64,000 bases of DNA, taken from positions 24,215 to 88,214 of the forward strand of contig JBBHKE010001235.1 in NCBI GenBank assembly GCA_037447655.1, given 5' to 3'. Made by a program: the position numbers and the translations under genes. The stretch comes from Zygnema cylindricum. Taxonomy: Eukaryota; Streptophyta; Zygnematophyceae; Zygnematales; Zygnemataceae. Position 1 is the stretch's first letter. Each line of letters begins with the position of its first letter. The notes beneath the pieces were generated by a model. The model ran no database searches. It was not told the DNA's origin and was given only the letters and a program-made list of their open reading frames with translations. This document shows positions 1 through 11,023 of this stretch, one piece after another.

Positions 1-2326
1 ATTTTGCCTCACCCAAATCTTTCATTTCAAATTTTGAATTAAGAGCCTGTTTTACCCTAGCAATTCCCTCTTTGTTCCTACTAATTAGCAGCAAATCATC
101 AACATACACGGCAATGAATATCACCTCATCAGGATTATCACCACACATCACATATACTGAATGATCTGAGCTAATTCTAGTAAATCCTAATCCTGTCAAG
201 AACTCATCTAATTTTCGGTTCCACTGCCTAGGGGCCTGTTTTAGGCCATACAATGATTTTAAAAGTCTGCACACAAGATTTTATTTTCCTACTTCCTCAT
301 AACCCTCAGGCTGCTTCATATAAATGACCTCATCTAAATCACCATGCAAAAAGGCAGTTTTGACATCCATTTGGTGGATGTCAAAATCCTCTATAGCAGC
401 TAATGTAAGTAAGATGCGGACAGATGGAAACCTTACAACTGGTGAAAATGTTTCTTCATAATCTATCCCCTCCTTTTGATTATATCCCTTAGCAACCAAG
501 CGAGCCTTATACCTGTCTATGGTATTATCAGGGTTCAATTTTAACTTAAACACCCATTTACTTCCAATAGCCTTTCTTCCTGGAGGAAGTTCCACCAGAT
601 CCCAAGTTTGGGCCTCCATGATGGACTTCATTTCCTCATTGACGGCTTCCACCCAATGTTCCCTTTCATTACTCGAAAAAGCTTCTTTCAATGTTAAAGG
701 CTCTTCTATGTGTGCAGAATGAGCAAAGGCTGCATTTTCTCCCCTGAGTCGTGCACTTCGCCTCACTCCATCTGGAAATTCTGTCGCTGGTATAGATGGT
801 TGGGTCCTCCTCCTTGATACATGTGATTCTTCTTGTGATTCAGTTTCAGCTTGAGGTAGAGGAGATTCTACAACTCTTTCGGGCATAACACTTCCTGTTT
901 CTGGTGGAGAAGATGATTCCAAGTCATTTTGACTTAAACTAGATGCATTTTCTACATTTTTCTTGAAAAATAAAGGATTTTCCTCTAAAAAGATATAATC
1001 AACACTTTTATCTTTCTTTTCATTGCTACATTGACTAAATACATCTACTCCTCTTCCCTCATCCTTCACTATGATTTTTCTGGCTACCACAACTCTATTT
1101 CTCTTAATGTCATATACTTTATAACCCTTGGCATGATCATCATACCCTAAAAATATACCTCGTATGCCTTTTGGCTCTAATTTCCATTTTTGTGGATCAT
1201 TATCTAGCAAAAATACCTTACTTCCAAACACTTTGAAGTGACTTACATCTGGTTTGTGTCCTGTCCACATTTCATAAGGAGTTTTATCTTTTATTGCCCT
1301 TGTTTCTAGCCTATTTCTCACATAAGCTGCACAATGCATAGCCTCTGCCCAAAATTTGTAATCTATGTCCATATCAGCCATCATTGTCCTAGCACACTCT
1401 GATATGGTCCTATTCATCCTTTCTGAAACACCGTTTTGTTCCGGAGAATAAGGAACAGTTAGTTGACGTGAGATTCCATGCAATTTTAGGAATTCTGCAA
1501 ACTCATTAGAAATGTACTCCCCTCCATTATCAGATCTGAATCCCGCTATCTTTCTCTCATGTAGATTCTCAACCCAAGCCTTATACTCTTTAAATTTTGA
1601 AAAAACTTCATCCTTACTTCTCAAAAAATAAACTATAGTAAATCTACTATAGTCATCAGTAAAGGTAAGCATAAACTTAGCACCTCCCACAGATGGATAC
1701 CTAGATGGCCCCCATACATCTGAATAAATTAGTTGTAGCACCCTGCTACTTCTATGATCAGTTTGCGAAGGGAAAGGCAACTTATAAATTTTTCCCATTG
1801 CACAACCATCACATACATTTGATGCTGGTTTTTGACTAATTTTTACACCTTCCACCATTTTTTGATTTACCATCTTTTCTAATCTATCATAATTCACATG
1901 TCCTAAACCTTTATGCCATATATCACAATCACTGATTACACTTGAGCACATAACATCATTATCATTATCATTTGCAAGACTCAACCGATACAAATTATTT
2001 CCTCCAACAAATCCCTCTGCAGCTATTTTCCCATTCTTACTCACTGTTTTCTTTCCATCCTCAGATATAGTTTTAAAACCTTTCTTTTCTACCACTGATG
2101 TAGAGAAAAAAATTATTTTAAACGCTGGGACATGCAACACATCTTCCAAGACCCTTTTCACAGGTTTTTCCTCTACATTCAACATAAGTGACACCCTCCC
2201 CTTTGCTTTCGACTCAACAAACGTATCATTACTAAAATCAAATTTGTTGGGTGAAATAGATTGAATACTCTCAAATAGATGGCGATTGCGGCACATGTGG
2301 GCAGATGCGCCGGAGTCCATAATCAT
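1..2326 (-). pseudogene. pol: copia pol (protease-integrase-RT) with one premature stop
   Basis: The reading frame from 2326 down to 281 encodes 681 residues. It opens with the aspartic protease motif DSGASAH and continues with the pre-integrase zinc-binding region (H...H...CDGCAMGK), the integrase core (FTDDYSRF, then SDNGGEY, then PEQNGVSERMNRT, i.e. the D,D,E triad), a proline/serine-rich linker, and the RT amino half ([32 protein letters not shown]). At 281-283 a TAA interrupts the frame, but the same frame continues to base 1 with LYGLKQAPRQWN and the catalytic YVDDLLLIS. The polyprotein would be cut by its own protease to copy RNA into DNA and integrate it. As read, the stop removes the RT active site. 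Confidence 0.9.
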
Positions 2327-3456
2327 TCGTCTTCCTCCACGCCTACCGTTGCTTGTGCCATCGGAAAGTATTTCTTTTCACTGTTGTCGGGAAAGTTGCT
2401 CACGTCCTCCTCCTTAAGTTCGTTGAAGAGAGCATTTGGGCAACCATCTGTTTGAGAAGGAACCCGGCTTTTGTCCCATCTAGAGCGAAAATTTCTTGTG
2501 GCTTTCGCTCTCTTGTATGCATTACACATTCTGAACACATGCTCTTTTTCATCACAGTAATAGCATCTCAAAGGTGACCTTCTAGGACCATTACCTCTAC
2601 CACTGCCACTGCCAATCTTAGAATCTGAAAACAAGTAAGCTAGTGCCTGAACAGACTTACTACTACCTCTTTGTGACATTTGGTTAGCTTCTTCATTCAA
2701 AATAAGTTGAATTGCTAATGCTATGTTCCTTTGACGGTGTGAAATAGCCCTAAGCCTATCCATGGCTCCCTTATATTCACCGGGCAAAGTTCTCATCAAC
2801 AATATAGCCTGCTGAGGTAGTGAAAAGTCCCCACCTGCACAAGTACTCGGAAGAAACAACCTTTTTATAGCATGACAATGATTTGACATACCACCTCTAG
2901 AATACTTAAATTCAAAAATCTGAGTGGCTATGTTAGTCTGGACGGTAACATCTAGCTGAACATACAGAGCACGTACACTAAACCAAACTTCAGAGGCTTT
3001 TTTCATCTCAAGATGCGCCATTACCAAATCTTTTGTCATAGACTGCTTCAAGACGTTGAGGCAATGGAGATTCTTCTTTGTCGAATCCGGTGCAGTCACA
3101 TCGGCTGTTCCTTCCACAATGGGTGACAAATCCCTCTCCTCGAAATATGAGCTCAACATATCTTCCCAGTATAAGTAGTCATTTCCGTCAAAAATAGGCA
3201 ATTTGGGCGGTGGGCCCATAACCTGTTGAAGGTCATGGGCATTAAGACTAGGCTGTGATCCACTCCCACCAGGAGTCACACTTGCACCTGCAAGAGCAGA
3301 TGGAGCACTGGGGCTAATAGGAGCACTTGCAATAGGAGCTGAGCCATTATCAGATATGATAGCGGAAGCAAACCCAAAGAGAAATGCCCAGAAGACTAGA
3401 TCTAAATGTAAGATATGTAACTCCAAACGAAAGAGGTCTTTCAACCAAACAAACAT
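2323..3456 (-). CDS. gag: copia gag (UBN2-type capsid/nucleocapsid)
   Basis: The 377-codon frame holds a capsid-like region typical of copia gag (MGPPPKLPIFDG, DYLYWEDML) and, near residue 300, a CCHC zinc knuckle (C-YY-C-DEKE-H-VFRM-C). Its last codons overlap the pol start as ATGA, so pol lies in the -1 frame. Comparison with element 4, where the residues before the protease DSG motif read through in one frame, suggests that a single base was lost here rather than an evolved frameshift. The true start is uncertain. The ATG at about 3216 lies inside the primer-binding site, but the frame stays open upstream to 3456 through a Ser/Ala/Pro-rich stretch that may be genuine gag or LTR sequence. 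Confidence 0.8.
   Translation of the reverse strand: MFVWLKDLFRLELHILHLDLVFWAFLFGFASAIISDNGSAPIASAPISPSAPSALAGASVTPGGSGSQPSLNAHDLQQVMGPPPKLPIFDGNDYLYWEDMLSSYFEERDLSPIVEGTADVTAPDSTKKNLHCLNVLKQSMTKDLVMAHLEMKKASEVWFSVRALYVQLDVTVQTNIATQIFEFKYSRGGMSNHCHAIKRLFLPSTCAGGDFSLPQQAILLMRTLPGEYKGAMDRLRAISHRQRNIALAIQLILNEEANQMSQRGSSKSVQALAYLFSDSKIGSGSGRGNGPRRSPLRCYYCDEKEHVFRMCNAYKRAKATRNFRSRWDKSRVPSQTDGCPNALFNELKEEDVSNFPDNSEKKYFPMAQATVGVEEDE
3209..3223 (-). promoter_or_regulatory. minus-strand primer-binding site matching the tRNA-iMet anticodon arm
   Basis: The plus strand reads ggtgggcccataacc, the anticodon-arm sequence of plant initiator tRNA-Met as I know it. On the element strand it is GGTTATGGGCCCACC, immediately followed by gag codons. 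The same block abuts the 5' LTR of element 5 exactly (12458-12473). Confidence 0.7.
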
Positions 3457-3872
3457 GTACTACAAGCAAATTAGAGACAATAGAGCATAAAACACCTTAA
3501 ATTTCACTCAGTGCTCTCATTTCCTTAACTCTTGTGTAGAATGTACATTCTGTATCAAACTGATCATTCCTAATTGAATTAAATACTCTAAAGATCCTCA
3601 AAATATCTAAAACATATGTACAAGGTTCACCAGACAGCCTACTGACAAAAATCTAATTGTTTGTACCAAAATTGTCCACTAACAATATCTATACCCTTAA
3701 AATCCGAGAGATTCTTATCACGTCGATATTCATTGGCGGCCCTACACACTAATTTACTTAAAGATAACTATTCGTGTAGATACTACAAAAAATCCACACT
3801 AAATTTGGTCAATATTGAACAGTTGGTCTTCCAAAAATATTCTAAGTCCTAGACTCAAATTTCTAAGACTTA
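3224..3872. other. unassigned stretch between elements 1 and 2; possible degenerate 5' LTR of element 1
   Basis: It starts with TG next to the primer-binding site, as an LTR end should, but I cannot match it to the other LTRs except for a short piece near 3828-3850 (attctaagtcctag) that recurs in the R/U5-side part of minus-oriented LTRs. No convincing gene is present. The small plus-strand frame at 3661-3852 is not recognised. Confidence 0.35.
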
Positions 3873-5330
3873 CTAAAGCTTACTTTTCAATATCTCCATG
3901 TCTGCCGTTGCTGCTAGACTGAGGAGAATCCTTACAGAGGGAAAGCGTAAAACCGACGCAAAGGTCTCTTCATAGTGAATTCCCTCCTTTTGGGCAAAAC
4001 CCTTTGCTACCAATCTAGCTTTGTACCTATCAATGGTATTATATGGATTCAGTTTCAATTCAAACACCCATTTATACCCATTCGGTTTTCTGTATAGAGG
4101 ACAATCCACTAGCTCCGACGTATTGTCTTCCATAATGAAAGCCATCTTATCGTAAATGGTTTTAACCCATTTGTTTATTTTTGGACTGTTCACTGCGAAT
4201 GAGTAAGTTTGAGGCTCATCAAAATATGACAATTTTGTTACCTTGTGAGCTACCTGTTTTTCTTGCAGCCTTTTGCTGCTCCTTCATCTTCTTTCAAATT
4301 CAGTAGCTAAAATAGAGGGTAATCTCGGGTTCTTTCGAACTGTTTTATCTACTCTCCTATCCATGGGAGCTGACTCCTCTTCCTCCATGTCCTTGAAATG
4401 TAATAGAGCTTGCAGATTCATCGGAGTCTCCTCTTCGGTCTGAGTTTCTTTTAGATCTGCAATAATCTGATGACTGACATTCTTTTCAAGAAAATACGAC
4501 CCTTCTTCACTCTTTGAGTCAAATCTGATTTTCATTGTCTTAGAATACTTAAACCGATCTATCGACTTCCCTTCATCCACGACAACTAGATTCTCAACCA
4601 TTATGATACCATTTTTCACGAGGTCATAGACTCGGTATCCCTTGACATCCTCATCACATCCCACTAGATATCCTGGCTTTTCCTTAACATCTAATGTCAA
4701 ACCTTTTTGATTATAATTTAGACAATACACTTGTCTCCCAAATACTTTCACATGAGATACCTCGGGTTTCCTCCTAACCCATCTTTTATACAGTGTTTCT
4801 CCTTTTATATCTATCGTAAAAACTCTTTTGTTGATGTCATTGGCACAGTTCACAGGTTCGACCCAAAAAGTGTTTTCTTATATTCTTATTTGTTAGCATG
4901 CTTCACGCCCTATCATCTAGAGTTCTATTTAGTCTTTCTGCTACACCATTTTGTACGAAATTATCAGGGATAATCTTTTGATGTTGTACTCCTTCATCTC
5001 TCAAGAAATCCTCAAAGTGATTAGATGTATACCCTCCCCCATTATCACTTTTAATTCTTTTAATGAGGATTCCATGCTACTTGTCACTCTTTGCTTTATA
5101 TTATTTAAAATAAAGTGGTGCTCCAGACTTATTTTTGAGGAAGTAAACACTGGAATATTTAGACCAGTCATCAGTTATGGTTAGCATATATCTTTTCCCT
5201 CCTACCGAAGGTACTTGAGCTGGTCCCCAGATATGAGTGTGTACAAGATCTAGCACATTTTCCCCTTGATAACTAGCAGATTTAGGAAAGGGCAATATGT
5301 GAGCCTTACCTTGTGCACAGTGTTGAAACA
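3873..5330 (-). pseudogene. copia element 2: integrase to early RT fragment, decayed
   Basis: Read leftward from 5330 it shows the integrase zinc motif end (CAQGKAHILPF), the core (ITDDWSKY, SDNGGGYTSN), the PSVGGKRYM region, the target-joining part, then the post-integrase linker (KPEVSHVKVFGRQVY, GYRVYDL) and RT ([27 protein letters not shown]), ending abruptly after DMEI near 3890. Stops and frameshifts split it into three open pieces (5101-5370, 4284-4853, 3873-4232). It has no gag, RNase H or LTR. Its residues are closest to elements 4 and 8. The right end is a head-to-head junction with element 3. Confidence 0.85.
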
Positions 5331-5384
5331 AAATGGTAAATTCGGGAAATGTTGATGGAGTTTCTCTCACATCTCATCCTTATA

Positions 5385-8048
5385 AATTATGTGATGGTTG
5401 TTCACTTGGCGAGATCCACAGATTGCCATTTCCACAGGAAACAGGCCACAGATCGGAAAAAGGTTATGCAGCTAATACATTCTGATGTTCTCGGTCATTC
5501 ACAAGTGGCTTCGACTGGAGGCGTCCACTATATGGTCACATTTACAGATGACTACTCGAGGTACACCAAAGTTTACTTCATGCAACATAAAATTGAACTG
5601 TTTACTCACTTTAAAAACTACAAAGCGTGGGCGGAAAAGCTTCATGGAGTTCTAATCTTGGCGCTGAGATCAGACAAAGGGGGAGAATACACATTGAAGG
5701 AATTCGAAGAATTTCTCTTTCAGGAAGGTATCAATCACAATCTTACATTTCCATACACACTAGAATAGAATGGTGTTTCTTAGAGATAAAATAGGACGGT
5801 GACAGAGAGTGCTCCGTCCATGCTAGCAAATAAAGGGCTAGATTTGAAATTCAGGGCTGTAGCACTTAACTGTGCTGTTTATATTTAAAATATAATTCCT
5901 TCCTGATCTCTTAGCACTACACCTTATGAGCTTTGAACAGGAGAAAAACCTGATGCTATTCAAACTAATATCTTTGGCAGCAAGTGTTTTGTTTTAGATA
6001 CTTCACAGGATTGATAGAAAATGGGGTCTAAAGGCCAACCTTGGATTTTCATTGAGTATGATGATAATGCGAAATGATATAGAGTTTTTGATTTTGATAA
6101 AAAAAAAGCGATTATCTCTAAGAATATCCAGATTAAAGATGAAAAGGATTCGGTTTACCTTTTTCAATTACCAGATCAACCAGCAAAAGAAAAACATGAA
6201 TATGTCATTTTTCACCATACGCAACGAGTCTACTTTCCACAAGCAAGTGGGACACCTCTCCCTTCAGTTCCTCTGGTGCCTTCACACGATGCTTCACCAC
6301 AAGCTACAACCCAACAGGAAGGAACTTTTACGCATTCAGTACCAGCTCAAGTTACGGTTCAAACAAAACAGAAAAATCAGAGGTTGTCGACGATTTCAAC
6401 CTCAAAATTTCCGGGGGGATAGAGATCTAGCAGCCGTTTGTAAGCAAGCTCTCACTGTATTTTTTTTGCAGCTATAGAGGAGCCTCTAACGATCTAGGAG
6501 GCCTTCTCATCACCTGAGAGAAATCAGTGGATCGAGGCGGCAAACGATGAAATGAAGTCTATTATGGAGACACGGACATAGGAGCTGGTGGATCTTCCTC
6601 CAAGTAGAAAAGCCATCAGCAGCAAATGGGTATTCAAGGTGAAGATGAACTCAGATAATACCATTGAAAGGTATAAGGCGAGACTAATGGCCAAAGGGTA
6701 CAATAAAAAAAATGGTATTGACTTTGAAGAAACCTTCTCTCCAGTTGTCAAATTTCCCATTGTCAGAATTTTGCTAAGTCTAGCGACTATAGAGAATATG
6801 GAAATACATCAAATGGATGTTTAAACAGAATTCTTGCATGGTGAGTTAGAAGAAACCATTTATATGAAACAACCTGAAATGTATGTTGAAAAGGGAAAAT
6901 AAGAATTAGTGTGTAAATTGATGAAATCTTTGTATAGGCAAAAACAAGCCCCGCGTTAGCAGAATTTGAAGATAGATGAGTTTTTAACAAGGATTTAAGA
7001 GAATTAGCTCAGATCATTCTGTATATGTCTTACAAGGGGAGGATGGGATACTATACATTGCTGTTTATGTGGATGACTTATTACTAATTAGTAAGTCAAT
7101 GGATAAAATAAACCGCATTAAAGCGGCTTTAAGGTCTAGGTTCGAGAAGAAGAACCTCGGTGAGGCCAAATATATCTTAGGAATACAGGCAGAAAGAGAC
7201 AAAAAGAAAAGGCTGGTTATGTTGACTCAGAAAGAAGCAATGGGTAACATGTTGGAAAGATTTGAAATGAAAGATGTAAAAGGATATATAACTCACATGG
7301 AATTTAGGCGAATTGGTAGGAAGAGATTGATTCAAACATAATGGTGTGTGAGAGTTTAGAGTCAGGGGGGGAGGAGTTTATAACTTCAAAGCCATACAGA
7401 CAGGTAGTAGGATGTCTTATATATTTCATGAACTGTACGAGACCTGATACTGCAGCAGTTCTCGGGGTCTTGAGTAGAAGTCTGCAGAATCCTAAAAACG
7501 CAGACTGAGAAGCAGCAAAAAGGGTGTTGAGATATCTTGCAGGAACTCGACATCTTGAGCTTGTACTTGGAGGAGGAGAAGTGAAAATACAAACGTGGAG
7601 CGACGCTAGCTATGGAGATATGCCAAGTCAGAAATCTACAACCGGTTTAATTCTTAAGATTAGAGATGGAACTTGCAGTTAGAGTAGCAAACTACAAAAG
7701 GTTACAGCTCAATCAACAATGGAGTCAGAATACATGGCAACAGCTTTTGCCCTCAATGAGCTCTTATGGGTTAAATCTATTTTACAATAACTTTGGTATA
7801 TGCAAACAGGTGCCTAGTCTATTTGGTGTGACAACCAGGCAGCCATTGCCATTGCCTCTAACCCTAATCATCATTTTAAAAACAAACACATAGATGTTAG
7901 ACTTGACTTTGTCAGGAAAAAAATGGTAGCAAAAGTGATTAAATGTTGTTATTTACCGGATGAGGAGATGGTGGCTGACATGTTTACTAAAGCCCTTCCT
8001 GCTCCTAAGTTGTATTTTTGCAAAGAGGCTATTGGACTAAGTGAGTGA
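5385..8048 (+). pseudogene. copia element 3: integrase-RT-RNase H, decayed
   Basis: It starts inside the integrase zinc motif (CDGCSLGEIHRLPF) and continues through HSDVLGHSQVAS, FTDDYSRYTKVYF and SDKGGEYT to a stop at 5766-5768. A poorly conserved linker follows. RT resumes at about 6524 ([23 protein letters not shown]), is broken near 6824, and shows an intact VDDLLLISKS active-site region at about 7069. RNase H follows (YRQVVGCLIYFMNCTRPD, TWSDASYGDMPS, QSTMESEYMA, KHIDVRLDFV) and ends at the stop at 8046-8048. At least six in-frame stops or shifts make it inactive. A polypurine tract and an LTR start follow directly. Confidence 0.88.
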
Positions 8049-8059
8049 CTAAGTCTAAA

Positions 8060-8071
8060 GATTTAGGGGAG
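8060..8071 (+). other. polypurine tract of element 3
   Basis: The sequence gatttaggggag directly precedes a TGTTGT LTR start at 8072 and lies 12 bases after the RNase H stop. This is the standard place for the plus-strand primer. Confidence 0.65.
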
Positions 8072-9039
8072 TGTTGTATTTTGAAATCTTTATTTCAGTA
8101 AATAGAGCTGTGAGAGGAGACTAAGTACTTAGAATATTTTGACTAGGATAGTTTTAATACTTACCTTTAATAGTGTGACAGTAGCAGATAGACAATAGAT
8201 TTGTAATATACTTGCAAGGACACGCGCTGACGATAAGAAATGATGCAGGTTTTACGGAGTAGCGCCGACATTCTGTTACACGCTTCACGAGAAAACGATT
8301 AGATTCACCAAATCGGACAAACGTAATATGAACCGGTTATTTCAGAAATACATGGTACGGTTCGACGTTAGGGTCGTTGATTACATTTGCCCCAACGGAC
8401 ATGTTTCACATGGGACCACAAGCGTGATTCACGTGGGACCACAAAGGACGAAGCACTCAAGTGCTTCGTATTTCACTACTACAATCGGTTGTACTTTAAC
8501 GACTATTGCTGACTAAGCACCTAGAACATTTTATGTACGGCTCCCTATTTGGGAATAGCTGGAAAACATTGTGTTGTACTTTTGTGTTATAAAAATTAGT
8601 GTTTCATTAATTATGTCTTTTTAAAATAATAATTAAGTTTTGGAGGTACACAAGGTATAGTAAAGTACAGGATGGATACTTTGTCCTAAGTCACGATAGT
8701 CTTGTAATACGATTACCCAAATTAGTGTGACCAGTAGATACTCACTGCGAGTATATAGTTTTGGACTTAGCAAATTTTGTAGCATCCAGTTTTGGGAATA
8801 TGACATTTTAAAACAATTTTTAAGAAACTTCCAAGAGTTATATCTTATGGTTTACTGAATCATTTGAGCTACAATTTTGGGAATTGTCATTTTACTCTAT
8901 TGTGTATCAATCTCAGAAATTTGAGGCATATTGACCTTTTGAGTCATATTTGTGTAAGCTGAAAGTTGGCTGTTGAGTTGGTGTTTGATAGCTTTTGTTG
9001 TTTTCCATGTCTACTTCCACTATTACTCTTGGTCCCCCT
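8072..9039 (+). repeat. probable 3' LTR of element 3, end not resolved
   Basis: It begins TGTTGTATTTTGAAATC after the polypurine tract. It does not resemble the other LTR superfamily in the window, and no partner LTR is present, so the right border is only bounded by the start of element 4 gag homology near 9040. No gene is seen inside it. Confidence 0.45.
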
Positions 9040-9254
9040 CTTGCAACTGTGGTTGTATAACAACATTGAGGAGCTCCAGTTGGCTAAGTAAAAGCTAGTG
9101 AGTTACACTTAAAAAGGAGGAAAGATGTTAGATTACTGTAATGATCTTTCTAGTTTGTATATGGAGATGGAGAGTGCCGGGTGGACAAGTACAATGAAGA
9201 TGAAAGTTAACCCTCTTATCATGAAGTTACCAGACGAGTACGTGAACATAGTGT
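9040..9254 (+). pseudogene. gag fragment of copia element 4, left of the element 5 insertion
   Basis: The frame beginning near 9055 aligns by eye with element 5 gag: YNNIEELQLAK, then a stop, then MLDYCNDLSSLYMEME and MKLPDEYVNIV. It stops at the target duplication AGTGT at 9250-9254 and resumes at 13823 with YRVQEM. That is exactly the residue order of the uninterrupted gag in element 5 (EYGDIIYRMQGM). Confidence 0.8.
9250..9254. repeat. target-site duplication of element 5 (left)
   Basis: AGTGT, repeated at 13818-13822. Both copies directly flank the TG and CA termini of the LTRs. Confidence 0.85.
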
Positions 9255-10587
9255 TGAAATTCTATGGGCTCCATTGCCACACAGAATTCGTAGGTCCAAA
9301 GGAAGCTAATCTAGATAGTGCCGACTCCAACTTGATATAAACCCAAATGACTGACCCCTTGACAATCAGAACCCCAATATAGCTTCACCCTTGTGAATTA
9401 ACACTTTCTGTGTGCTCAGTTCCACCACAGAATGCAAAGTTAGAATATGAGATTTGGACACATTCACCCACTTTGACTTTCCCTACGAAATGCAGCCACC
9501 CAGGCAGGCAAAGACTATGACCGACTACACCCCTGTGTAGCCTGGACTTCCTTGAGTCCGCAGCAAGAAGAATCACTGAATTTGGTCAACTGAATTGATA
9601 GTTATGGCTGGCCAAAGTTTGCCATTTATACAAGGTGCTCTCTGGGAGAGGCAGCTACCTACCAGAAATATTCTAAGTCCTAAACCCCTCTCTAAACCCT
9701 CTAGTACTGAGGTACGGACCAATCGCATTACTGTATAGTACATAAAGGTACAAATGCCGGTGTACCTTCTGTACTGTCATCGTACGATACGGCTAAAAAG
9801 TCAACACATGTTTTATCCGGATTCGCTCTTGTATTCCCCGGAATTCCCGCTTCCAAATCTTATCTCTCCACGTGGCGCCAGGTCATGCCACGTCAGTAAA
9901 CGGTACCGTACAAGAAAAGTACAGGTGCCGGAGTACTTTCTGTACGATATTGCCACAATGTGACATTTGTCACATCGGATTTTTGTGTTCCGTTCCGGAG
10001 ATTCCGCAACCTCTACGATGTCACCACGTGTCATCCGGAGTGGTGACATCCGCAAACCGTCAAATCATCCTTTCGCGTAGCCGGCGCTAATCACGGCCGT
10101 CTGATTTATTTCGGCATTGAATTGTAGCCGTTGAAAGTTGGTGCGCGGTATTTTTTTCGCTATCGAAACAAATGCGCAGTATCCGTTCCGTCCCTCTAAC
10201 GTACTCTGTACTAAATAAACTGTATCTATGCACTAATAATCAATTTCCCGTTTAACGAATTACTCTACGTATCACTATATATATTGTTTTCAAACCCTAT
10301 GTCATGTAACACTAGTACTAGACTTAACGGCTAAAGCTAACGGCTATACATTGCTTGACGGACGGCAGGTACTAGGATCAATTCCTGGGTCCGCCTACAT
10401 TCTTTTTAGTAAATCTATATTTATCTACACCTGTCTCTCCGGAGAGCTTAGGCAGCCATGGCTTTAGCTCCCTTTCCAGCCTTCAGTGACTACAACAAGT
10501 GTGGGGGCTTGGAGAAGGGAGTCAGAGGCACACTGCCTCTAATGTTTTCTATCTAATAAATACCTAGAAAATACCCAAATATCAACA
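9255..10587 (-). repeat. 3' LTR of element 5
   Basis: 1333 bp, TG...CA on the plus strand (tgaaattctatgggctcc to aatatcaaca). It contains the GTAC palindrome module near 9745-9780 and 9918-9945, a conserved acttgttgtagtcactg block (plus strand reads cagtgactacaacaagt at 10484-10500), a gccatggct block at 10456, and an antisense tRNA-like module at 10324-10395. Confidence 0.92.
10324..10395 (+). other. tRNA-like module, antisense to element 5 (3' LTR)
   Basis: It reads ctaaagctaacggctatac (A-box side), and about 35 bases on ggatcaattcc followed by tgggtccgcc (B-box side; 9 of 11 to GGTTCGANTCC). It lies on the strand opposite to element transcription. No clean acceptor stem forms, so it is not a functional tRNA gene. 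Confidence 0.55.
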
Positions 10588-10603
10588 CTCCTCTTATTTT
10601 CTA
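10588..10603 (-). other. polypurine tract of element 5
   Basis: On the minus strand agaaaataagaggag ends at the LTR start TGTTGATATT. The same block precedes the LTRs of elements 4 and 6. Confidence 0.75.
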
Positions 10604-11023
10604 GTCTACTTCCTTTCAACTCTTACAAACAAAATAAACAAAACACTCCCTCCCCTTTTTCCTTTTTCTTTTCTTTTTCCTTTTATATAACTTAAGAAAT
10701 ATGCTCTCGTATTTAAAACACTGCATTAGATGAAATGAAATAATAATTGCATCACACATTTCATTTTGCATCCCACTTATCATAAATCCGAGCAAAGATT
10801 TTATCCACCTCTTCTCTTTTCCATCCACACTAAATCCACTTTCCCTCTTGCAATTCAAACAACCAGCCCCGTCTCCAATCTGCAACACGCACCTTGAGGC
10901 TAACCCTTTTACAGGCACACCTTCATAAATGTCATCACTCCCTTAAGTGATGTCAAACCCATCACCCCCAAAACATGAACTTTCCTCACTCTCTCCCATG
11001 GAGATCTTTCCACTCTCACTTTC
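10604..11023 (-). pseudogene. RNase H remnant fused behind gag in element 5
   Basis: After the stop at 11024 the frame continues with MGESEESSCFGGDGFDIT, a stop, then VPVKGLASRCVLQIGDG and AGCLNCKRE, ending in a lysine/arginine-rich tail near 10616. Residue order matches copia RNase H: the DITTWSD...GDMPLRRCTTGYVLQIRSGACCW block is recognisable, but the stretch carrying the catalytic Glu (EAEYMA) is deleted, and the downstream KSLL-F-KSG region is joined directly. Element 6 and element 9 carry the same fused arrangement, so it is a family trait, not a private accident. Enzyme activity is not expected. Confidence 0.75.

Larger units (their letters stand above)
1..3223 (-). mobile_element. Ty1/copia element 1, 5' part (gag, PR, IN, RT), cut by window edge
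   Basis: Minus-strand copia-order retrotransposon. From right to left it has a primer-binding site, gag with a CCHC knuckle, protease, integrase and reverse transcriptase, leaving the window inside RT just after the YVDD box. Two lesions are visible: a one-base loss at the gag/pol junction near 2325 and an in-frame TAA at 281-283. Everything else in pol reads open, so this is the youngest-looking pol copy here. RNase H and the 3' LTR lie outside the window. Confidence 0.9.

Noticed and set aside
2323-2326. Programmed -1 frameshift between gag and pol in element 1
   Set aside because: No slippery heptamer is visible, and the related element 4 reads through this point in one frame, so a one-base loss is simpler.
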